Below are positions 1 to 5,202 of a DNA stretch of 7,486 bases, in pieces. The DNA lies in contig CAJUCX010000016.1 in assembly GCA_910585195.1 (NCBI GenBank), positions 1 to 7,486 on the forward strand, in the 5' to 3' direction. Every line of letters begins with the position of its first letter. Within the stretch, counting starts at the first letter, position 1. The position numbers and the translations under genes were made by a program. Source of the DNA: an uncultured Christensenellaceae bacterium (GTDB lineage: Bacteria; Bacillota; Clostridia; Christensenellales; CAG-314). Under the pieces are notes generated by a model. That model saw only the letters and a list, made by a program, of their open reading frames with translations, had not been told where the DNA came from and did no database searches.

Positions 1-13
1 ATATATCGTTCAT
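1..13 (-). CDS. 5' end of a leftward gene (start codon and four codons only)
   Basis: On the minus strand an ATG at 13-11 is followed by codons for N-D-I before the window ends. It is preceded by a GGAGAG ribosome binding site (23-18) four bases upstream and by a strong promoter at 78-50. The signals justify calling a gene start, but four residues say nothing about the product. Confidence 0.5.
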
Positions 14-49
14 TTTTCTCTCCGCCAAATTACTGTTTATCGTACAATT

Positions 50-78
50 ATTATAGCAAAACCAAAATACTTAATCAA
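50..78 (-). promoter_or_regulatory. Extended -10 promoter of the leftward gene
   Basis: On the minus strand the -35 box TTGATT (78-73) is separated by exactly 17 bp from a perfect -10 box TATAAT (55-50), with TG one base upstream of the -10. Transcription should start near 43, about 30 nt before the ATG at 13. An 8-bp inverted repeat, TACTGTTT (31-38) and AAACAGTA (81-88), brackets the promoter and could be a pair of regulator half-sites; this is inference. Confidence 0.75.
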
Positions 79-87
79 GCAAACAGT

Positions 88-119
88 AAGGCACTCCGAG
101 ATTTCTCTCAAAGTGCCTT
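88..119. repeat. Imperfect stem-loop of terminator or dispersed-palindrome type
   Basis: AAGGCACT (88-95) pairs with AGTGCCTT (112-119). A CC/AA internal loop leads to a GAGA/TCTC inner stem with a TTTC loop. Only three T residues follow on the plus strand and no T-run follows on the minus strand, so it is a weak rho-independent terminator. It lies between the tRNA-Ser(UGA) unit and the promoter of the leftward gene and may insulate them. The closed, internally looped shape also fits a dispersed palindromic repeat. Confidence 0.5.
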
Positions 120-124
120 TATCG

Positions 125-235
125 CTATTTTGTAAAGTTGCCGTTCTCATCACGTTTTTGCATTTGCCGCGCCGTCGGAATAGGCGGTTTAGGCAATATG
201 TCTTTAATGGGTATTCGCACGCCAAAACACTCATA
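125..235 (-). pseudogene. Cryptic proline-rich reading frame, possible 3' gene remnant
   Basis: On the minus strand a frame open from the tRNA 3' end to a TAG at 127-125 encodes, from residue 235 leftward, YECFGVRIPIKDILPKPP and then IPTARQMQKRDENGNFTK. The composition (K, D, E, P, Q) is more protein-like than the shadow frames nearby. It has no ATG before an internal Met, and there is a hairpin between it and the tRNA. It could be the displaced 3' end of a gene next to a tRNA, part of a dispersed repeat, or chance. I do not recognise a family. Confidence 0.22.
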
Positions 236-236
236 T

Positions 237-276
237 AAAAGGAAAAGTACGAACTCACTTTGGCATGTGTTCGTAC
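237..276 (-). terminator. Rho-independent terminator of tRNA-Ser(UGA)
   Basis: On the minus strand GTACGAAC (276-269) pairs perfectly with GTTCGTAC (254-247) across a 14-nt loop. The T-rich tract TTTTCCTTTT (246-237) follows. It begins 10 nt after the CCA end of the tRNA, the right place and orientation to end that transcript. Confidence 0.65.
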
Positions 277-286
277 AGTTCGCTTC

Positions 287-374
287 TGGCGGAAGGTTAG
301 GGATTCGAACCCCAGGATGCTCTCACATCAACGGTTTTCAAGACCGCCGCTTTCGACCGCTCAGCCAACCTTCC
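287..374 (-). tRNA. tRNA-Ser(UGA)
   Basis: This 88-nt gene, read on the minus strand, has a seven-base acceptor stem GGAAGGT/ACCTTCC, discriminator G and an encoded CCA (289-287). The anticodon loop is CTTGAAA with anticodon TGA (complement of 338-340) on a GCGGT/ACCGT stem. The T arm has the GGTTCGAAT core, and a long variable arm gives the class II shape expected of tRNA-Ser. It decodes UCN codons, chiefly UCA. It has its own promoter (452-424) and terminator (276-237), so it is a single-gene unit. Confidence 0.97.
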
Positions 375-423
375 ATAAAAATATAAGAATGGTAGCAATA
401 TTTACAAGAAACATTGCTAAAAC

Positions 424-452
424 AGTATAACAAACACAAAATTTTGTGTCAA
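424..452 (-). promoter_or_regulatory. Strong promoter of tRNA-Ser(UGA), with a palindrome in the spacer
   Basis: On the minus strand a perfect -35 TTGACA (452-447) is followed after 17 bp by TATACT (429-424), preceded by an extended -10 TG (432-431). The predicted start near 417 leaves a leader of about 43 nt before the mature tRNA at 374. A perfect 16-bp palindrome, ACACAAAATTTTGTGT (434-449), fills most of the spacer and overlaps the -35 box, so a dimeric regulator could compete with RNA polymerase here. Confidence 0.8.
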
Positions 453-522
453 CCTTTTTTGAAAATTTACCTGCAATAATAGGGTTGTTAACACCAAATA
501 AAGAGCGCAAGTTTGTAGTTGC

Positions 523-552
523 TTGACTGAAAATTTCAACATTGTGTAGCAT
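523..552 (+). promoter_or_regulatory. Candidate promoter of the PH-domain gene
   Basis: TTGACT (523-528) is followed after 18 bp by TAGCAT (547-552), which would start transcription near 559 and give a leader of about 35 nt. An alternative is the extended -10 TGATATACT at 567-575. It has no good -35, and its start would fall at the ribosome binding site (AGGAG, 583-587). I cannot choose firmly between them. Confidence 0.35.
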
Positions 553-593
553 ATGTTTGAAAAATGTGATATACTGACAAACAGGAGAGAATT

Positions 594-1232
594 ATGAAGA
601 TAGACGAACGATATTTTCAACCGGACCCGAACCATGACCCGATGTCATACAATCATATCAAAGATTTATTGACCGAAGAGGAAACTCTGCTGTGGGAAGG
701 GAAGCCGAAAAAGTCTGCATATATTGCCGCTGCGGTGTTCAAAATGTTGCCGGTTGCGTTAATATGGTTGCTTTTTGACGGCGGAATAATTGCTTTGATG
801 CTGACGCAAATTGGATATTTACCGTGGTTTATGTGGGTGTTTTTTGCATTTCATTTACTGCCGGTTTGGTTTTGGATTGGCGGTATATTACACGCTGTCG
901 CAGAAATAAAGAATATAGAGTATGCCATTACCGATAAAAGGATACTTATACGAAGCGGCGTAACGATAGATTTGAAAACGATTTATTTTACCGATATAAA
1001 TTCCGTTAACGTAAAGGTCGGTCTAATAGACCGTATGTATAAGGTTGGTGATATTTATATTACGGCAAGTATGCAAACGGCGGTTTTGTACGACATAACC
1101 GACCCTTACAGAGTGGTCAACTTTATTCAAGGCGTTGTGCGTGATATACAGACGGATATACACTTTCCGAATGCATACCGCCCGAAGGAAAACCCCGGTT
1201 TCAACACTTCGTACAAAGGCAGAAAAAAATAA
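594..1232 (+). CDS. PH-like (bPH2/DUF304) domain membrane protein
   Basis: The product has 212 residues. A soluble N-terminus with the opening LLTEEETLLWEGKPKKS (about 25-41) is typical of bacterial PH-like proteins of the YdbS/YdbT kind. Two hydrophobic segments follow (about 46-70 and 76-103), then a bPH2 domain (about 107-187) with the characteristic run YAITDKRILIRSGV and a later DIYITAS strand. The C-terminal tail is basic and probably cytoplasmic. The start is supported by AGGAG at 583-587, six bases before the ATG. Families with this domain are membrane-associated and mostly of unknown role, some linked to envelope stress or bacteriocin resistance; nothing here identifies a partner. 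The gene is transcribed alone: its terminator follows 13 nt after the stop and the next gene has its own promoter. Confidence 0.85.
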   Translation: MKIDERYFQPDPNHDPMSYNHIKDLLTEEETLLWEGKPKKSAYIAAAVFKMLPVALIWLLFDGGIIALMLTQIGYLPWFMWVFFAFHLLPVWFWIGGILHAVAEIKNIEYAITDKRILIRSGVTIDLKTIYFTDINSVNVKVGLIDRMYKVGDIYITASMQTAVLYDITDPYRVVNFIQGVVRDIQTDIHFPNAYRPKENPGFNTSYKGRKK

Positions 1233-1245
1233 AAAACGGACAAGG

Positions 1246-1270
1246 AAAAGCGCAGATTTTGCGCTTTTTT
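1246..1270 (+). terminator. Rho-independent terminator of the PH-domain gene
   Basis: AAAAGCGCA (1246-1254) pairs with TGCGCTTTT (1260-1268) around a five-base loop, and the right arm runs into six T residues (1265-1270). The flanking A-run means it could also work weakly on the other strand. Confidence 0.88.
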
Positions 1271-1292
1271 GTCATAAAAATTAAAAAAGCGG

Positions 1293-1321
1293 TTGAATTA
1301 TGAAATTCACTGTGCTACAAT
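1293..1321 (+). promoter_or_regulatory. Extended -10 promoter of the acidic membrane protein gene
   Basis: TTGAAT (1293-1298), a 17-bp spacer and TACAAT (1316-1321), with TG at 1313-1314 in the extended -10 position. Transcription should begin near 1328, about 26 nt before the ATG at 1354. It lies just after the preceding terminator, so the gene is an independent unit. Confidence 0.8.
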
Positions 1322-1353
1322 AATAAAAAGTTTGTATATATGGGGGTAGTGTT

Positions 1354-2508
1354 ATGTTTGGATATATTTGTGCAGCGATAAATTTTACCACAAATACCAT
1401 TATTGGCATTGCAATGATAGCAGTCGCGGCATTGATAATTGTCTTGATGTCCGTATGCTTGCGCGGTCCGTCCGATTCTGACGAAGCACCAAGCGCGGTC
1501 GAAGAAACGCCTGTTGCAAAAGAAGAACCTACCGTTGAAGAATCTTCAAAAGAAGAAACCTACAAGCAGGAAGAAGTTGTTTCAAAACAGGGTGAAGAAT
1601 CTGCACCGACTGTTGAAGAACCTGCCGAAGAGGAAGTCGCGGCAGACGAGCGGGTGGAAGAAGTTGCTGAAGAGCAATCGCAAGCGGAAGTTGCCGCTGA
1701 AGAAGTTGTTGACGAAGCCGTCGAAGTTGAAGAGCAAACAACTTTTATAGAAGAACCTCAACAGGTTGAAGAGCCTGCGACGAAAGAAATTGAGGAAGTG
1801 TCTGCCACTGAAACTGCGGCTGAAGAAGTTGTAAAAGAAGAACCTATTGCAGAAAATGCGGAAGAGTCTGCACAAGAAGAAATGCCGGAAGAACTTGCAT
1901 ATGAAGAATCGAATACTTCGCCGATTCGTTTGCGTGCAAGACGCATAGGTGTATACGGCGACGTAGAGGGCAGCATAATTTTGGGCGACAGCAGTGTTGC
2001 AACAGTTACGCCTGCTGCGGTTGCCAAAAAAGAAGTTGAGGCTCCTGTTGTTGCGGAAGAAAATTCCTTCCCTAAAATTACTGCAAAGAAGCGCAGTTTT
2101 GCAGAGAAGGTACGCGACTTGCCTGACGAAAGCAAAGAAAATTACAATATGCTCAAAAATCAACTTATGAGTTATGAGGGTATTAAAAACAGAACAACAA
2201 AGAGTAACGATATTTTCAGGCATAAGAGAGAGTATATTGCAAAGATAAGTGTTTTAGGCAAAACGGTAAAATTGCATTTGGCGCTGAATCCGGATGATTA
2301 TTTGGTTACCAAATATCACCACAAAGATTTAAGTGCCAAAAAGAAATATGCAAAAGTTCCGTTTATGTTAAAGATAAAATCACAACGCAGCAAAAAGTTT
2401 GCGGTTGAGTTGATTGGCGACGCAATGAGAAGGGCCGGTCTTGAAAAGGGTGCGGAAAGCAATGCGGATTACGTAAAAGAACTTGTCGCAACTATACCTG
2501 CGGAATAA
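1354..2508 (+). CDS. Single-pass membrane protein with long acidic linker and basic C-terminal domain
   Basis: The product has 384 residues in three parts. A hydrophobic helix lies at about 14-36. A Glu/Val/Ala/Pro-rich, low-complexity linker (about 41-190) repeats short V-E-E and E-E-P units and is probably disordered. After a short bridge (RLRARRIGVYGD onward), a compact basic domain runs from about 246 to 372, starting SFAEKVRDLPDESKENYN and including the strand-like IAKISVLGKTVKLHLALNP, then DLSAKKKYAKVPFMLKIKSQ. From memory, similar C-terminal domains occur in uncharacterised clostridial proteins, often after variable linkers, but I cannot name a family. A GGGGG Shine-Dalgarno-like run (1342-1346) precedes the ATG by seven bases. 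The gene has its own promoter and terminator. An anchoring or scaffold role, with the linker as a spacer, is inference. Confidence 0.82.
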   Translation: MFGYICAAINFTTNTIIGIAMIAVAALIIVLMSVCLRGPSDSDEAPSAVEETPVAKEEPTVEESSKEETYKQEEVVSKQGEESAPTVEEPAEEEVAADERVEEVAEEQSQAEVAAEEVVDEAVEVEEQTTFIEEPQQVEEPATKEIEEVSATETAAEEVVKEEPIAENAEESAQEEMPEELAYEESNTSPIRLRARRIGVYGDVEGSIILGDSSVATVTPAAVAKKEVEAPVVAEENSFPKITAKKRSFAEKVRDLPDESKENYNMLKNQLMSYEGIKNRTTKSNDIFRHKREYIAKISVLGKTVKLHLALNPDDYLVTKYHHKDLSAKKKYAKVPFMLKIKSQRSKKFAVELIGDAMRRAGLEKGAESNADYVKELVATIPAE

Positions 2509-2530
2509 TTAAAACAAACGAGATATTTAT

Positions 2531-2559
2531 AAAAAGCGGTCTAAACAGACCGCTTTTTT
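2531..2559. terminator. Bidirectional terminator between convergent genes
   Basis: AAAAAGCGGTCT (2531-2542) pairs perfectly with AGACCGCTTTTT (2547-2558) over an AAAC loop, followed by T residues on the plus strand. The A-run on the left arm gives a T-run on the minus strand. It serves both the acidic protein gene, which ends at 2508, and the leftward lipoprotein gene, which ends at 2613. Confidence 0.93.
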
Positions 2560-2612
2560 ATTTAATGGATAATTTATTTTTATTTGCTGTTATTGTGGAT
2601 GGGCAAACATAT

Positions 2613-2894
2613 TTACCAATTTTTTGTTTTGGTTATTGCCTTTGCGCCGTCATCGAAAATTACGGTAAGTTGCATAGAGCCGTTTTGCCAATGGAACTCT
2701 GGATTTTTGTCCGGAGACGGCGACCATCTGCCTTCGCCCAACATACGCTCGACTTCGTCAAACGAAGTTCCGTTTTCTCCTACGGCAATTTCGTCATAAG
2801 CAATTTGCAATTTTTCTTCGCCGTGTTTTACTTGACAACCGCAAAATATGGCTACGCAAAGTACGACAGTGAGAATTATTTTAAGTTTTTTCAT
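2613..2894 (-). CDS. Small lipoprotein with BamE/SmpA-like (DUF3862-like) fold
   Basis: The product has 93 residues. It begins with a short basic n-region (MKKLK), a hydrophobic core (IILTVVLCVAIF) and the lipobox-like CGC, suggesting lipidation at Cys20 and anchoring on the outer face of the membrane. The mature part contains GTSFDEVERMLGEG, then an aromatic strand (FHWQNGSMQLTVIFDDGKA-like) and a KTK ending. This matches the helix-turn-strand pattern of small BamE-like proteins, which in Gram-positives are mostly of unknown role. The -3 lipobox residue (Phe) is unusual. No convincing ribosome binding site precedes the ATG, so translation may be weak or leader-independent. The gene is convergent with the acidic membrane protein gene and shares its terminator. 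The family call rests on pattern only. Confidence 0.75.
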   Translation of the reverse strand: MKKLKIILTVVLCVAIFCGCQVKHGEEKLQIAYDEIAVGENGTSFDEVERMLGEGRWSPSPDKNPEFHWQNGSMQLTVIFDDGAKAITKTKNW

Positions 2895-2915
2895 ATCATT
2901 AGTATTTGCCGATTT

Positions 2916-2943
2916 TTTATATATATGTTACAATTTCCGTAAA
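2916..2943 (-). promoter_or_regulatory. Candidate promoter of the lipoprotein gene
   Basis: On the minus strand TTTACG (2943-2938) and TATAAA (2921-2916) are 16 bp apart. The start would be near 2909, leaving a leader of about 15 nt without a Shine-Dalgarno sequence. The boxes are imperfect and the region is AT-rich, so this is tentative. Confidence 0.4.
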
Positions 2944-2964
2944 TTAAAAAGATTTTCAAATGTT

Positions 2965-2997
2965 ATTTGACTTTTTGCATCGGGCATTTGACTTTTT
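2965..2997 (+). repeat. Tandem 12-bp direct repeats spaced 21 bp
   Basis: ATTTGACTTTTT occurs at 2965-2976 and again at 2986-2997. The offset of 21 bp is two turns of the helix, so both copies face the same side of the DNA. The second copy contains the -35 box of the glycosyltransferase operon promoter. A regulator binding both copies is a possible reading; a small duplication is the alternative. Confidence 0.6.
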
Positions 2998-3016
2998 ATT
3001 TTATGTATAGTAATAT
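2988..3016 (+). promoter_or_regulatory. Probable promoter of the glycosyltransferase-acyltransferase operon
   Basis: TTGACT (2988-2993) is followed after 17 bp by TAATAT (3011-3016). The start would be near 3023, giving a leader of about 124 nt that includes the paired repeats at 3036-3064. The -10 is only four of six consensus bases. The overlapping TATAGT (3006-3011) is a better hexamer but lacks a -35. Confidence 0.5.
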
Positions 3017-3035
3017 TGCCAAAATGGAAACAAAA

Positions 3036-3064
3036 TTTGCCAAAGGCAAATAAAGTTTGGCAAA
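3036..3064 (+). promoter_or_regulatory. Alternative hairpins in the operon leader
   Basis: TTTGCC (3036-3041) can pair with GGCAAA (3045-3050) over a three-base loop. The longer TTTGCCAAA (3036-3044) can instead pair with TTTGGCAAA (3056-3064). The two stems share their left arm, so they exclude each other. A further TTGCCAAA lies at 3016-3023. Mutually exclusive stems in a leader fit attenuation or protein-binding control, but there is no U-run after either stem, so this is not a classical terminator. Confidence 0.45.
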
Positions 3065-3146
3065 TAGTAAATAATATTGCAAAGAGAAAAAAACTACACG
3101 ACAGAAATTTTTAACTGAAGAAACCTTTGTGTGTAAAAGGAGAATT

Positions 3147-4319
3147 ATGAAAATAACTTTGGTTGCAGACGTTTATTCCGCACAGAATAACGGCACGAGC
3201 ATAACTGCAAGAAGATTGGTTGACAGTATGAAGGCGCGCGGACACGAAGTTACCGTAGTTTCCGATTATGACGGCAACGACGACGGGATAAAATACGTTG
3301 TTTTGGACAAACGCAGATTTCCCGTCCTTAATGAATATATAGAAAAGAGCAACGGCGTTACTTTTGCCGAGCCCGATAGAGAAAAGTTGACGGAAGCGAT
3401 AAAGAACAGCGACGTCGTGCATTTTTTGCTACCGTTTAAGTTGAGCAAAGCGGGCTTGCCGATAGCGAGGGAATTGAAAGTCCCGTACACTTCGGCATTC
3501 CATTGTCAGCCGGAAAATATAACAAGCCACGTTGGTATGATGCACCGCGATTTTCCCAACAGGCTGATTTACAAAAAGTTTTTGAATAAGTTTTACAAAG
3601 ACGTTCAATTTATACATTGCCCGAGCGAGTTTATAGCAAGTCAGTTGAAGGCAAACGGTTACAAGGCCGACACGAGGGTGATTTCCAACGGCGTTATAGA
3701 CGAGTTTTGCAAAAAGACTGTGGAAAAACCTGCGGAACTTAAAGACAAGATATGCATTTTGTTTGTAGGTAGATATTCTAAGGAAAAACGCCACGACTTG
3801 GTCATAAAAGCAGTAAAGAAAAGCAAATATGCCGACAAGATACAAATAATATTTGCAGGCAACGGACCTTTGAAAGACAAGTTGGCAAAAAGGGCGCGCA
3901 AATTGAAAAATGCGCCTATAATGAAACTTTGCACTAAGGAAGAACTGTCTTTTATAGAAAACTTTTGCGATTTGTACGTGCATCCGTCGGATATCGAAAT
4001 AGAGGCAATTTCCTGCATAGAGGCGTTTACCTGCGGTTTGGTGCCTGTAATATCCGACAGCAAAAAGACGGCTACCAAACAATTTGCCTTGACAAAGGAA
4101 AATTTGTTTAAGCACGGCAACGCAAAAAGCCTTGCGGAAAGAATAGACTTTTGGTTGGACAATCCGCAATTAAAGGCAGAAACTGCGGAAAAGTATGCAG
4201 AGTATTCCAAACAGTTTGCGATAGAAAAATGTATGGACAAAATGGAACAGATGTTTTTTGACGCAATAGATTTTTACAAGAGTTATTACAGAAACGAGAG
4301 CAGCGATGAAAAAATATAA
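3147..4319 (+). CDS. GT4-family glycosyltransferase, probably acting on a membrane lipid
   Basis: The product has 390 residues with a GT-B fold. The N-terminal domain opens MKITLVADVYSAQNNGTSIT and continues ARRLVDSMKARGHEVTVVSD. The segment SAFHCQPENITSHVGM (about 116-131) is typical of a clostridial GT4 subgroup. The nucleotide-sugar domain has FVGRYSKEKRHDLVIKA (206-222), IIFAGNGPLKDKL (234-246) and the E-x7-E signature HPSDIEIEAISCIEAFTCG, with Glu284 and Glu292. There is no signal peptide, so it is cytoplasmic or peripheral. I chose the ATG at 3147 over a GTG at 3129 because AAGGAG (3137-3142) sits just before it. The 3' end overlaps the acyltransferase gene by 14 nt, implying coupled translation. 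Relatives include diacylglycerol glucosyltransferases; the donor and acceptor cannot be read from the sequence, and another glycoconjugate target is possible. Confidence 0.88.
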   Translation: MKITLVADVYSAQNNGTSITARRLVDSMKARGHEVTVVSDYDGNDDGIKYVVLDKRRFPVLNEYIEKSNGVTFAEPDREKLTEAIKNSDVVHFLLPFKLSKAGLPIARELKVPYTSAFHCQPENITSHVGMMHRDFPNRLIYKKFLNKFYKDVQFIHCPSEFIASQLKANGYKADTRVISNGVIDEFCKKTVEKPAELKDKICILFVGRYSKEKRHDLVIKAVKKSKYADKIQIIFAGNGPLKDKLAKRARKLKNAPIMKLCTKEELSFIENFCDLYVHPSDIEIEAISCIEAFTCGLVPVISDSKKTATKQFALTKENLFKHGNAKSLAERIDFWLDNPQLKAETAEKYAEYSKQFAIEKCMDKMEQMFFDAIDFYKSYYRNESSDEKI

Positions 4320-5043
4320 TTATCCGCAAGACCCGCACGAGCATATGGTCAAAACCAAATTGCGCAAAGAGCCTAAGGTCATTGACGAAAACTACAAATA
4401 TTTAAGCAACAATATATTTTATAGGTTGTATTGCGGTTTTTTGCGTTTGTTGGGTTTCATTTTGTTTCCCATTGCGGGCAAAGTTATGCTGTCATACAAG
4501 GTCAGGGGCAAGCGCAATTTGCGCAAGGTCAAGGGCGGCGCGGTGCTTGTTGCAAACCACGTTCATTATATAGATACGCTGCTGCTGTCAAGCGTGGTAA
4601 GCCGTTGGAAAAAAACCTACGTGGTAACGCTTTCCACAGATATGGATATACCCGTAGCAAGGCATTTGATAAAGGGCTACGGTGCCTTGCCGCTCGGCAC
4701 GACTTTCGGCGGCAGCAAAAAGTTTAACGCTACGGTTGACAGTTTGCTTAAAAACAAAAAGCGCATACTTGTGTTTCCGGAAGTTGCCTTGTGGCCTTAT
4801 TATACGGAAATACGACCGTTTCAAAAGGGCGCGTTTGCATTTGCCGCAAGAAACGAAGTGCCAGTTGTGCCTGTGGTGCTGACTTACAGCAAAACGAAGG
4901 TGTTTAAGAGAATAAGGCTTACTCTCAACATTTGCCCTGCAATATACCCTAAGGATATGAATGCAAAACAACTGTGCGATTTGACGTACGACAATTTCGT
5001 TCAGGCGCACGATGTAATTACAGGCAAAACAAACGCCGCATAA
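4306..5043 (+). CDS. plsC: PlsC-type 1-acyl-glycerol-3-phosphate acyltransferase
   Basis: The product has 245 residues. A long N-terminal part includes one hydrophobic stretch (about 37-60) for membrane association. Block I is VLVANHVHYID with the catalytic H-x4-D pair (His85, Asp90). A block II-like segment, IKGYGALPLG, lies at 122-131. Block III is FPEVALWPYY (157-166) instead of the usual FPEGTRS, followed by IRPFQKGAFAFA. Block IV is VPVVPVV (185-191). Family members transfer an acyl chain to lysophosphatidate to give phosphatidate at the inner membrane face. The start lies inside the preceding glycosyltransferase gene, with a weak GAGAG five bases upstream, so it probably depends on coupled translation. 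The divergent block III leaves the acceptor open: lysophosphatidate is likeliest, another lysolipid or glycolipid possible. The gene symbol is by family only. Confidence 0.88.
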   Translation: MKKYNYPQDPHEHMVKTKLRKEPKVIDENYKYLSNNIFYRLYCGFLRLLGFILFPIAGKVMLSYKVRGKRNLRKVKGGAVLVANHVHYIDTLLLSSVVSRWKKTYVVTLSTDMDIPVARHLIKGYGALPLGTTFGGSKKFNATVDSLLKNKKRILVFPEVALWPYYTEIRPFQKGAFAFAARNEVPVVPVVLTYSKTKVFKRIRLTLNICPAIYPKDMNAKQLCDLTYDNFVQAHDVITGKTNAA

Positions 5044-5090
5044 GTTGCGTTAAAGCAAAATCGTTTAAGACAACTAATATAAAGTTTTCG

Positions 5091-5118
5091 TTTGCCCGCG
5101 ATAATTATCGCGGGCAAA
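5091..5118. terminator. Perfect 28-bp palindrome: probable operon-end hairpin or operator
   Basis: TTTGCCCGCGATAA (5091-5104) is the exact reverse complement of TTATCGCGGGCAAA (5105-5118). As RNA it folds into a 12-bp GC-rich stem with an AATT loop, 47 nt after the acyltransferase stop, where a terminator is expected. However, it is followed by AATAAATT rather than a U-run, and it ends five bases before a consensus -35 box. It may therefore be an operator for the next gene instead, or both. Confidence 0.6.
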
Positions 5119-5123
5119 ATAAA

Positions 5124-5152
5124 TTGACATAATTTGATAAAAATTTTATAAT
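5124..5152 (+). promoter_or_regulatory. Perfect consensus promoter of the DegV-family gene
   Basis: TTGACA (5124-5129), exactly 17 bp, TATAAT (5147-5152): all twelve consensus bases match the primary sigma factor. Transcription should begin near 5159, about 44 nt before the ATG at 5203. It predicts strong constitutive expression unless repressed, for example through the adjacent palindrome. Confidence 0.92.
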
Positions 5153-5202
5153 AAAACTCTGTCAGTCAGTAATTGATATTATTTTTTTCAAGAGGTGTGT
5201 GT

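Noticed and set aside
37..258. Minus-strand open frame of 73 codons
   Set aside because: It starts within the T-rich tract of the tRNA terminator, has no ribosome binding site, crosses the hairpin at 88-119 and reads into the promoter of the leftward gene.
138..386. Plus-strand open frame of 82 codons with a G-I-R-T-P motif
   Set aside because: Its second half is the complement of tRNA-Ser(UGA), a well-known source of false proteins. It has no ribosome binding site.
1582..2223. Minus-strand open frame of 213 codons, rich in Phe, Arg and Asn
   Set aside because: It is a mirror of the GAA-rich acidic linker in the real plus-strand gene. The composition is implausible and there is no start signal; the same applies to the shorter overlapping frames there.
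2565..2942. Plus-strand open frame of 125 codons
   Set aside because: It overlaps the lipoprotein gene antisense and begins in the shared terminator. Its translation is Phe/Tyr-rich with no recognisable domain.
3129..3146. Earlier GTG start for the glycosyltransferase
   Set aside because: The ATG at 3147 has AAGGAG directly upstream and begins the canonical first strand MKITLVAD. The GTG would place that site inside the coding region.
3429..4240. Minus-strand open frames of 246 and 193 codons
   Set aside because: They lie wholly inside the GT4 gene, which has clear family motifs and a ribosome binding site. The minus frames have neither.
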